Assembly (NCBI GenBank): GCA_002378975.1
Contig: DFST01000013.1
Coordinates: 1-5,453, forward strand
Length of the DNA stretch: 5,453 bases
DNA from: Chitinophagaceae bacterium UBA3430
Lineage (GTDB): Bacteria > Bacteroidota > Bacteroidia > Chitinophagales > Chitinophagaceae
Reading direction: 5' to 3'
Position numbers and translations under genes: made by a program. Below the pieces are notes generated by a model, which worked only from the letters and a program-made list of their open reading frames with translations, searched no databases and had not been told where the DNA came from. Shown here piece after piece: positions 1-5,453 of this stretch. Numbering within the stretch: position 1 is the stretch's first letter; each line of letters starts with the position of its first letter.

Positions 1-1
1 A

Positions 2-583
2 AATGCGGTGCTCCCTACCATTCAAAGTCGCTGTCAGATCATCCGACTACCGATGCTTTCCACTGCAGCGATCGAAACGGCCCTGATCGACCAACAACAA
101 ACCTCCCCCGCCATCGCCCAACAGATCGCGCGGATCGCCGATGGCAATTATCGGGAAGCCCTCCAACAATTGCAGCACACGGAAGAAGGATGGCAAGAAC
201 GATTGCGGAATTGGCTGAATGCCATCCTCAAAACCGGCCCCGCCACTCAATTGAAATGGGTGGAAGAAATCAGCAAACTGGGGCGCGAAAAACAAAAACA
301 ATACCTCCGCTACGTCAACCATGTGCTGGAAACGGCCATCCGGATGCAGGCCACCGGCACCACCCCGGCCGTAGGTGCCGAAGAGGCCGAGATCGCGGGC
401 AAACTGAATCGAATCGTCGGCATCGAGCAGCTCGAGGCGTTGACCCAGGAAATGGACAAGGCCATTTACTACATCGAACGCAATGCCAACGCCAAGATGT
501 TGTTCCACGCCCTGACTCTGAAGGTCTACCACGTCATTCGGGACAAAGTCGTACTTTTGATGTCGTCCGAGTCCGCCATGTGA
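2..583 (+). CDS. holB: DNA polymerase III subunit delta' (5'-truncated)
   Basis: This is the C-terminal 193 residues of a clamp-loader AAA+ subunit; the reading frame is open to the left edge. The fragment begins with N-A-V-L-P-T-I-Q-S-R-C-Q. Here S-R-C (nt 26-34) is the conserved SRC motif of clamp-loader subunits, whose arginine acts as a finger on the neighbouring subunit's ATP site. The rest fits the AAA+ lid (about residues 15-65, ending GNYREALQQL) and the helical collar domain (about 70-185), with the IERNANAKMLFHAL block typical of delta' near the end. The missing N-terminal half would carry the nucleotide-binding fold. In the cell the protein is part of the cytoplasmic complex that loads the beta sliding clamp. 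All 12 arginine codons are CGN. The gene ends in TGA followed directly by TAA and TAG in the same frame. DnaX (tau/gamma) also has an SRC motif, but the short collar ending and the ricT neighbour favour holB. Confidence 0.85.
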   Translation, partial: NAVLPTIQSRCQIIRLPMLSTAAIETALIDQQQTSPAIAQQIARIADGNYREALQQLQHTEEGWQERLRNWLNAILKTGPATQLKWVEEISKLGREKQKQYLRYVNHVLETAIRMQATGTTPAVGAEEAEIAGKLNRIVGIEQLEALTQEMDKAIYYIERNANAKMLFHALTLKVYHVIRDKVVLLMSSESAM

Positions 584-637
584 TAATAGAGCGGTGTTCC
601 GATCCTGGACCCGGACCGTGAGTAGGCACTGAAGCGA

Positions 638-666
638 TTGACAATCAACAGCATCGAGTATTATTT
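638..666 (+). promoter_or_regulatory. possible promoter for ricT
   Basis: TTGACA (638-643) is followed by TATTATTT starting at 659. The TTG-to-TA gap of 18 bp roughly fits the Bacteroidota pattern of a TTG box near -33 and TAnnTTTG near -7, but the second box matches only partly. It would give a leader of roughly 90 nt ahead of the ricT ATG and so let ricT be transcribed separately from holB. This rests on pattern matching by eye only. Confidence 0.3.
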
Positions 667-674
667 CCCACATA

Positions 675-696
675 CGGCCCCTTCCTTTTTGGGCCG
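675..696 (+). terminator. small GC hairpin between holB and ricT
   Basis: CGGCCC (675-680) and GGGCCG (691-696) form a perfect 6-bp inverted repeat around a 10-nt pyrimidine loop, followed by CTTTCTCTC. It may be a weak terminator for holB. If the promoter proposed just upstream is real, it is instead a hairpin in the ricT leader. The T-run after the stem is poor, so termination is doubtful. Confidence 0.3.
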
Positions 697-760
697 CTTT
701 CTCTCCCAATACCCCCTGTTGCATTGCTTCGCCCATCTGCCCGCTTGAAAAACAAGAATC

Positions 761-2059
761 ATGGGCTGTTCCGGATGCAGTACAGATAAAGGCGGTAAAC
801 CCAACGGTTGCAAAAGCAACGGCGGATGCAGTTCGGGCGGCTGTAACCGCATGAATGCCTACGATTGGTTGCACAATCTGCCTATGGCCGACAATGCCTG
901 TCAGGTCGTGGAGGTGAGCTTCAGCCAAGGAACCCGAAAAGATTTTTACCGAAACCCTTCCCTGCAACCCTTTGAAAAAGGGGAACAGATCGCGGTCGAA
1001 GGCGTAAATGGATTTGACTTAGGAGAAGTATCGCTGACTGGCGAAATCGTGCGACTGCAATTGAAAAAACGAGGGGTCAAAGAAGACAACCCGGAGATGA
1101 AGAAGATCTTGCGCCGGGCCACCGACCGCGATGTCGATCTCTGGAAGCAAAACAAAGCCCGCGAACCGGAAGCCGTGATCCGCAGCCGCGCCATCGCCAA
1201 GCAACTCAAGCTGAACATGAAGATCAGCCAAGTGGAGATTCAGGCCGATGGAAAAAAAGCAACCTTCTTTTACATCGCCGATAGCCGCGTCGACTTCCGC
1301 GAACTGATCAAAGTATACGCCTACGAATTCAAGGTCAAAGTCGAGATGCGTCAGATCGGCGCCCGTCAGGAAGCCGGTAAAGTAGGCGGTATCGGAAGCT
1401 GCGGACGTGAACTCTGTTGCAGTACCTGGCTCACCGAATTCAAATCGGTCAATACGAACGCAGCCCGCTATCAAAATCTCTCCATCAATCAGACCAAGCT
1501 GAGCGGACAATGCGGCCGACTCAAATGCTGCCTCAACTACGAGTTGGACACCTACCTCGATGCCCTGCAACAATTCCCCGATCAGTGCGATGTGCTGCAA
1601 GTAGCTAAAGGCAATGCCTTCCTCGCAAAAAAAGACATCTTCAAAAACTTGATGTGGTATACGCTTCCCGATAGCAATAAGCAATACCCACTCAGCATCG
1701 AGCGCGTCCAAAAAATCAAAGCCCTGAATCAACAAGGCATTCGTCCTGATGAACTGGAGCCAGTCGAAGTGATTTCCAATAAAGCGACCGAAACCGAACC
1801 GGAATTCGTGGAGCTGGTCGGACAGATCAGCTTACGCAGCTTGGATAAAGCCGATCGCAAACGCCGCCAACAACAGCAACAACGTCGTCCCGGCGGACCA
1901 CAAGGTGGTGGCCCACGACCCGGTCCTCAACAAGGAGGCGGTGGCCAACAAGGCGGTGGACCCAATCGCGGACCGCAGCAAGGTGGTCAACAAGCTGGCC
2001 CCGGCCCACAAGGCGATGGTGGAAGACCCGACAATCGAGGCGGAAGACGAAGAAGATAA
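761..2059 (+). CDS. ricT: RicT/YaaT-like PSP1-domain protein
   Basis: A 432-residue cytoplasmic protein of the PSP1 family. In Bacillus subtilis RicT (YaaT) works with RicA and RicF in a complex that carries [4Fe-4S] clusters and influences RNase Y-dependent mRNA processing; the role in Bacteroidota is less clear, so function here is by family. Visible parts: a Cys-rich start (Cys 3, 6, 17, 23, 28), an N-terminal domain to about residue 125, and the PSP1 core with two cysteine motifs, GIGSCGRELCC (Cys 214, 219, 220) and GQCGRLKCC (Cys 251, 256, 257). A disordered tail of Q, G, P and R (about 369-432) ends in RGGRRRR. The ATG at 761 is the first Met after an in-frame TGA at 746-748; the sequence just before it is A-rich, with no clear Shine-Dalgarno. 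The gene follows holB by 177 bp, the same neighbour as in Firmicutes. Thirty of 34 Arg codons are CGN, and the four AGA codons all lie in the last 11 residues. Confidence 0.9.
   Translation: MGCSGCSTDKGGKPNGCKSNGGCSSGGCNRMNAYDWLHNLPMADNACQVVEVSFSQGTRKDFYRNPSLQPFEKGEQIAVEGVNGFDLGEVSLTGEIVRLQLKKRGVKEDNPEMKKILRRATDRDVDLWKQNKAREPEAVIRSRAIAKQLKLNMKISQVEIQADGKKATFFYIADSRVDFRELIKVYAYEFKVKVEMRQIGARQEAGKVGGIGSCGRELCCSTWLTEFKSVNTNAARYQNLSINQTKLSGQCGRLKCCLNYELDTYLDALQQFPDQCDVLQVAKGNAFLAKKDIFKNLMWYTLPDSNKQYPLSIERVQKIKALNQQGIRPDELEPVEVISNKATETEPEFVELVGQISLRSLDKADRKRRQQQQQRRPGGPQGGGPRPGPQQGGGGQQGGGPNRGPQQGGQQAGPGPQGDGGRPDNRGGRRRR
1867..2040 (+). repeat. low-complexity Gln/Gly/Pro/Arg-coding stretch in ricT
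   Basis: Imperfect short repeats of the type CAACAAGGNGGNGG recur and encode runs such as GGPQGGGP and PQQGGGGQQGGG. The stretch codes for the disordered C-terminal tail of RicT. Its repetition produces open shadow frames in other registers, which are not genes. Such tails vary quickly in length by replication slippage. Confidence 0.75.
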
Positions 2060-2085
2060 CTGGGCATCAAACTTCCATCTCCCAT

Positions 2086-5073
2086 CTACTCTCTCCCCGC
2101 TACACTCTCTATGATCGCATCCTGAATTCTTCCCCGGATCGACAACGAAGACAATTTCCCATTATCACGGGTGGGATACACGCGATTGGATAAGAATATA
2201 TAGACCAGTTCGCGAGCGGGATCGACCCAAACACAGGTTCCGGTAAAACCGGTATGTCCGTAAGTGCCAGCCGATGCCAGCCAAGATGGATAGGGATCTT
2301 TACGCGAATCATTGTCACGCTCGGGTTTATCGAAGCCCAAGCCACGCCGACTTCCGGCTTCCTGATAACCGGTGAACAGTCGGATCGTGGACGGATTTAA
2401 AAATCGCTTTCCTTGGAAAGTACCGCCGTTCAAAAGCATTTGATACAAGATGGAAAGATCATAGGCATTCGAAAAGAGGCCGGCATGACCCGCTACGCCT
2501 CCAAATAAGGAGGCCCCTTCATCGTGCACATCCCCACGTGTAGTCTGCTGACGAAAATGTTTTTCCGTCTCCGTCGGCACAAGCGTGCTCACCGCAAAAC
2601 GTTCCCTCGGTTTGAACCCGGTGGAATACATTCCTAAGGGCCGATAAAAATTCCGTTGCACAAATTCATCCAACGTAAGTCCACTCACCTGCTCCACGAT
2701 CTTGCCTAGAAAAATAAAATCATTGTCGCTGTAGATATATGGCTTTCTGCTATCGACGGATGATGTAAGAATCCTACTGATCATCGTGTCCCTCCAATCC
2801 GTTCTCATGTACAAGGAGTCATCAACCTTTACATTGTATTTCGCATTGTTGACTTTGCTGAAATAACCAGGCTTGGCCTTCATGCTAACACTGTCTGAGA
2901 TCTCCTTGTAAAAAGGTATCCAGGCCTTCAAACCTGCCTGGTGCAACAGCACATCCCTGAGTGTGATATTGGCTTTGTTGGATCCCCTGACCCAAGGGAT
3001 GTATTCGCCCAGTGTTCCATCAAGCCGGATTTTTTTCTCATCATATAATTTCATGATGGAAAGGGTAGTGGCACAAATTTTTGTGACGGATGCCATATCA
3101 TATACCGACTCTTGCGTCACCTTTTCTGGAGCCTCATAGCTCATGTTTCCATAGGTTTTTTGCTCGGTGATTTTACCATCTTTGATGACCAGCAAAGCCA
3201 TTCCAGGAGCGGCTTTTCGGCGAATGGCATCTTGGATGATGGAGTCTACTTTGGCCATTTTATCAATGCCGTTGGATGCTCTATTGGCAGGGCTAAAAAC
3301 CTGCATTGCCATTGCCGGCATGACAATCCCTGATCCTGCAAGAAGCGAAGCACAAACACTGACGGGGAGAGAGCCCTCTATGGGCAATTCACCAGTGAGC
3401 ATCCTTGCTGCAGTCTCCTGCACAATCGCATCATCTTCATAACAGACCATGATATTTTTTACATCACAAAAACTTTTTGCCGCATAAGGATTTCCGAAAA
3501 TGAAAAGGGAATTTGATTTCGATGCGTTGATGGTGTTTACCAAACGAACCACTTCGTTGCCGATACCAAAATTATTGGCAGGAAACCTGGGCAGTTCATG
3601 CACTGCCATAATAATTTTGTCATAGCCTTTAAGGAGTTCCATAAGGCTATCTGCAGCAGCTGCCGTTTTTGAATTGTCGAACATGAAAACATCTGCGTTA
3701 TAACGCTTCCTTATCGCAGCAGCAAAAGCTGAGTTCCTGTTTTTGCCAATTTCTACAAGGGCATAGTTGCCGAAAGATAGCTTTGATTTGTTGATGCTTT
3801 CTGTCGCGCCATTGGTTTGCATAAGGCCTGATGCTGTTCTTCCTGCAGGCAAAGGAAATCCTGTTCTGTCATCCAGTTTTGCCAGTGTAATGGCTTTTGC
3901 TGCAATCTCTTTTTTTAGTCCATCTGTTTTCTCGTTCAACCTTATTGCCAGGCCTTCAAGGGGAAGCGGCTTCCACTTGGCCAATCCTGTCTGGTATTTT
4001 GCCAGCAGCAGTTTTCTGACATGTTCATCAATTTGAGACCAGCCAAGAACGCCTTCGGCGATGGCCCCCTTGACCTTTGAAATTGTTTTTTCAACATCAC
4101 CCGGCAGACAGAGCATATCATTTCCAGCAATCAGTGATTCTACGCTGGAGGCCCCGTCAGGAAAGGCATTGGCAACACCCTTCATTTCCAGGGCATCTGT
4201 GAAAGTGATTCCCTTGAAGCCCATTTCTTCCTTCAGTAATTTTGTCACAGATTTTTTTGATACGGAGGCAACCCTGTTGGCATTGCTATCAATGGCAGGT
4301 ATAAAAAGATGCCCAATCATGGTGCTGCCAATACCCGCATCAAATATTTTCTGAAAAGGGTAGAGCTCCAAATCATCCAGTTGCTCCTTTGATTTGCTGA
4401 TCACGGGCATGGCCAAATGCGAATCCACATCAACATCCCCATGTCCTGGAAAATGTTTGGCTGAACCCATGACGCCTTTATCCCGCATGCCCAGCATGTA
4501 TTGAATGCCCATGGTTGCTACCTTGTACTTGTTCTCTCCAAAAGAACGGTCGTTGATGACGGGGTTGTTGGGGTTGTTGTTCACGTCTACCACAGGGGCA
4601 AAATTGACCTGGATCCCCAGCTGTTTGCATTGTTCTGCCACCCAGCTGCCATAGCGGTAAACCAGGTTGGTGTCGCGCAAGGCACCAAGCATCATCATCC
4701 TGGGCAGTCCAGCAACACTGTCCAGCCGCATGCCAACACCGTTTTCCCCATCAATGGCCATCAGGATGGGTGTTTTGGCGATGGATTGCAACCTGTTGAC
4801 GATGGTTGCCTGTCTTACGGGAGCACCCTGAAAAAGACAGATTCCGCCGATATTGAATTTTCTTATATCCCGCTCCACTGTTGAGTCATAGAAGGTCACT
4901 GTTTTGGTTTTGCTGTCTATAGATGATAGCCTGACCATGATCAATTGTGCAATTTTCTCATCCGGAGACAGTGTTTTCATGACACTATCAGCCCAGTTTG
5001 AGGCGTTTTGGCCTTTTGTAGCCAGGGATAAAAGCAAAAACAACACTGAAACAAGGGAAATTCTACTGCTCAT
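2086..5073 (-). CDS. secreted GH3 beta-N-acetylglucosaminidase / serine hydrolase fusion
   Basis: A 995-residue two-part enzyme, probably periplasmic. I chose the ATG at 5073 because it opens a signal peptide (MSSRIS, then a hydrophobic run to about residue 18, cleavage near KG/QN); an in-frame ATG at 5130 would add 19 polar residues in front. Part one is GH3 of the NagZ type: IDGENG near 107-112, the acid/base loop KHFPGHG (206-212) with D217-S-H219, and the nucleophile D293 in FTDALEM. NagZ enzymes release GlcNAc from peptidoglycan fragments. Residues ~390-575 resemble the second GH3 domain (FGNPYA, then GELPIEGSLPVSV). Part two (~600-990) is a beta-lactamase/PBP-family hydrolase with S662-V-T-K665, Y781-S-D and H940-T-G942. 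B. subtilis makes NagZ and the PBP-like amidase AmiE as separate secreted proteins for muropeptide rescue, so this fusion may do both steps; that is inference. The gene converges on ricT with a 26-bp gap. Codon usage changes sharply near residue 790. Confidence 0.9.
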   Translation of the reverse strand: MSSRISLVSVLFLLLSLATKGQNASNWADSVMKTLSPDEKIAQLIMVRLSSIDSKTKTVTFYDSTVERDIRKFNIGGICLFQGAPVRQATIVNRLQSIAKTPILMAIDGENGVGMRLDSVAGLPRMMMLGALRDTNLVYRYGSWVAEQCKQLGIQVNFAPVVDVNNNPNNPVINDRSFGENKYKVATMGIQYMLGMRDKGVMGSAKHFPGHGDVDVDSHLAMPVISKSKEQLDDLELYPFQKIFDAGIGSTMIGHLFIPAIDSNANRVASVSKKSVTKLLKEEMGFKGITFTDALEMKGVANAFPDGASSVESLIAGNDMLCLPGDVEKTISKVKGAIAEGVLGWSQIDEHVRKLLLAKYQTGLAKWKPLPLEGLAIRLNEKTDGLKKEIAAKAITLAKLDDRTGFPLPAGRTASGLMQTNGATESINKSKLSFGNYALVEIGKNRNSAFAAAIRKRYNADVFMFDNSKTAAAADSLMELLKGYDKIIMAVHELPRFPANNFGIGNEVVRLVNTINASKSNSLFIFGNPYAAKSFCDVKNIMVCYEDDAIVQETAARMLTGELPIEGSLPVSVCASLLAGSGIVMPAMAMQVFSPANRASNGIDKMAKVDSIIQDAIRRKAAPGMALLVIKDGKITEQKTYGNMSYEAPEKVTQESVYDMASVTKICATTLSIMKLYDEKKIRLDGTLGEYIPWVRGSNKANITLRDVLLHQAGLKAWIPFYKEISDSVSMKAKPGYFSKVNNAKYNVKVDDSLYMRTDWRDTMISRILTSSVDSRKPYIYSDNDFIFLGKIVEQVSGLTLDEFVQRNFYRPLGMYSTGFKPRERFAVSTLVPTETEKHFRQQTTRGDVHDEGASLFGGVAGHAGLFSNAYDLSILYQMLLNGGTFQGKRFLNPSTIRLFTGYQEAGSRRGLGFDKPERDNDSRKDPYPSWLASAGTYGHTGFTGTCVWVDPARELVYIFLSNRVYPTRDNGKLSSLSIRGRIQDAIIESVAGRE

Positions 5074-5091
5074 GACGATGTCTTTTGTTAA

Positions 5092-5114
5092 CTTTGTATG
5101 TTGAAATCTTTGTA
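5092..5114 (-). repeat. direct repeat upstream of the hydrolase gene
   Basis: On the minus strand TACAAAG occurs twice (plus-strand CTTTGTA at 5092-5098 and 5108-5114), 16 bp apart and about 20-40 bp before the ATG at 5073. It lies in the leader or promoter region. It could be an operator half-site pair or chance in AT-rich DNA. No convincing -7/-33 pair was found for this gene. Confidence 0.3.
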
Positions 5115-5138
5115 CTTGCGAAAGATTCATGCATGTAG

Positions 5139-5158
5139 CGCCATTATTTTCGATGGCG
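5139..5158 (-). promoter_or_regulatory. inverted repeat upstream of the hydrolase gene
   Basis: CGCCAT (5139-5144) and ATGGCG (5153-5158) form a perfect 6-bp inverted repeat with an 8-bp AT-rich centre, 66 bp before the start codon. Such a symmetrical site could bind a dimeric regulator or fold as a hairpin in the leader. Nothing in the window identifies a regulator. Confidence 0.3.
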
Positions 5159-5164
5159 TTGATT

Positions 5165-5186
5165 ATTGAAAACCGCCGTTTTTAAT
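5165..5186 (+). other. AT-rich hairpin in the right intergenic region
   Basis: ATTGAAAAC (5165-5173), a CGCC loop, then GTTTTTAAT (5178-5186) give a 9-bp stem with one G-U wobble when read on the plus strand. On the minus strand the wobble becomes a mismatch. It could be a weak terminator for rightward transcription or a protein site, but no rightward gene ends here. Confidence 0.25.
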
Positions 5187-5286
5187 GTCTTCATGTACTG
5201 AAACCAATCCGCAGGTGTTAAGGATTGTAAGTTATCATTTCTACAGCAAGCAACAAATGAAAAACCAATGAAATTACTTCAACCCC

Positions 5287-5320
5287 CCAGCCTTTTTACC
5301 AACCTCTGGTTGGCGGCTGG
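5287..5320. repeat. two-tier hairpin in the array
   Basis: The outer stem CCAGCC (5287-5292) pairs with GGCTGG (5315-5320). Inside it CCAACC (5299-5304) pairs with GGTTGG (5308-5313) around a TCT loop. The left side has a TTTTTA bulge and the right side a single C. It shares its flanks with the hairpin at 5412-5426. Confidence 0.7.
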
Positions 5321-5411
5321 CAGGCTCAACCTCTCTAAACAATCTTCAACCCCTTAAACCTCTTCAACCTCTCTAAACTTCCCTCAACCTCTCTAAACCT
5401 CCTTCAACCCC

Positions 5412-5426
5412 CCAGCCTTCGGCTGG
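5412..5426. repeat. compact hairpin in the array
   Basis: CCAGCC (5412-5417) and GGCTGG (5421-5426) form a perfect 6-bp stem around a TTC loop. It follows an 18-base block shared with the larger hairpin at 5287-5320. No T-run follows on either strand close enough for a classical terminator. Confidence 0.7.
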
Positions 5427-5453
5427 CAAGTTCAACCTCTTCAACCCCTTCAA

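Larger units (their letters stand above)
5277..5453. repeat. C/T-rich tandem array with ~20-bp period, open at right edge
   Basis: TCAACCTCTCTAAAC occurs three times exactly (5326-5340, 5364-5378, 5384-5398) and once in diverged form (5346-5359, TCAACCCCTTAAAC), with starts 18-20 bp apart and variable 4-5-bp spacers. Further TCAACC cores lie at 5279, 5404, 5432, 5441 and 5450, the last three 9 bp apart. Two hairpin modules interrupt the array. The strand asymmetry is strong: the minus strand reads GTTTAGAGAGGTTGA. No open reading frame of note crosses it, and it continues past the window. It is an intergenic repeat of unknown function. Confidence 0.8.

Noticed and set aside
761..790. Lipoprotein signal at the RicT start (MGCSGC)
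   Set aside because: There is no hydrophobic segment before the cysteine. The Cys-rich leader is a normal feature of RicT in this phylum.
47..967. 306-codon minus-strand open frame opposite holB and the start of ricT
   Set aside because: It spans two well-supported plus-strand genes and the gap between them, and its translation has no recognisable domain. It is a shadow produced by GC-rich codon usage.
1019..1735. 238-codon minus-strand open frame inside ricT
   Set aside because: It lies wholly within ricT, opposite the conserved cysteine motifs, and shows no domain features of its own.
2060..2085. Shared bidirectional terminator between ricT and the hydrolase gene
   Set aside because: The 26-bp gap contains no inverted repeat or T-run.
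5089..5096. TAACTTTG as a rightward Bacteroidota -7 box
   Set aside because: No TTTG/TTG box lies at the proper distance upstream, and no rightward gene follows.
5074..5130. Upstream ATG at 5130 as the start of the hydrolase
   Set aside because: It would put 19 polar residues before a clear signal peptide that begins at the ATG at 5073.
5279..5453. CRISPR array
   Set aside because: The repeats are about 15 bp with 4-5-bp spacers and degenerate, with no unique spacers of 25-40 bp and no cas gene.

Overview
The window looks like a chromosomal segment from a member of the Bacteroidota, possibly of the Chitinophagia/Saprospiria type. Three things point there: a RicT-type PSP1 protein with the Cys-rich start typical of this phylum, a secreted fusion of a NagZ-like glycosidase with a serine hydrolase, and weak or absent Shine-Dalgarno sequences. 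The class-level placement is inference.

Left part (2-2059, + strand): the 3' end of holB (DNA polymerase III delta' subunit, cut by the window edge), a 177-bp gap with a possible promoter and a small hairpin, then a complete ricT gene. The holB-ricT neighbourhood is also found in Firmicutes (holB-yaaT), so this is an ordinary housekeeping block.

Middle (2086-5073, - strand): one large convergent gene whose stop codon lies 26 bp from the ricT stop. It encodes a secreted protein of about 995 residues. The N-terminal half is a GH3 beta-N-acetylglucosaminidase (NagZ type) with its catalytic motifs intact. The C-terminal half is a penicillin-binding-protein/beta-lactamase-family serine hydrolase, also with its main motifs. 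The likely role is periplasmic trimming or salvage of peptidoglycan fragments.

Right edge (5074-5453): no gene. It holds the upstream region of the large gene, with small inverted repeats, and then a C/T-rich array with a period of about 20 bp. Two hairpin modules sit in this array, which runs off the window.

The main oddity is a sharp change of codon usage inside the large gene, near 2650-2750. The holB fragment, ricT and the last ~200 codons of the hydrolase use almost only CGN arginine codons. The first ~780 codons of the hydrolase prefer AGA/AGG. This suggests either homologous recombination within the gene or a chimeric assembly joined at a conserved block. I see no mobile element, CRISPR array, tRNA or rRNA, and no convincing new multi-gene system.
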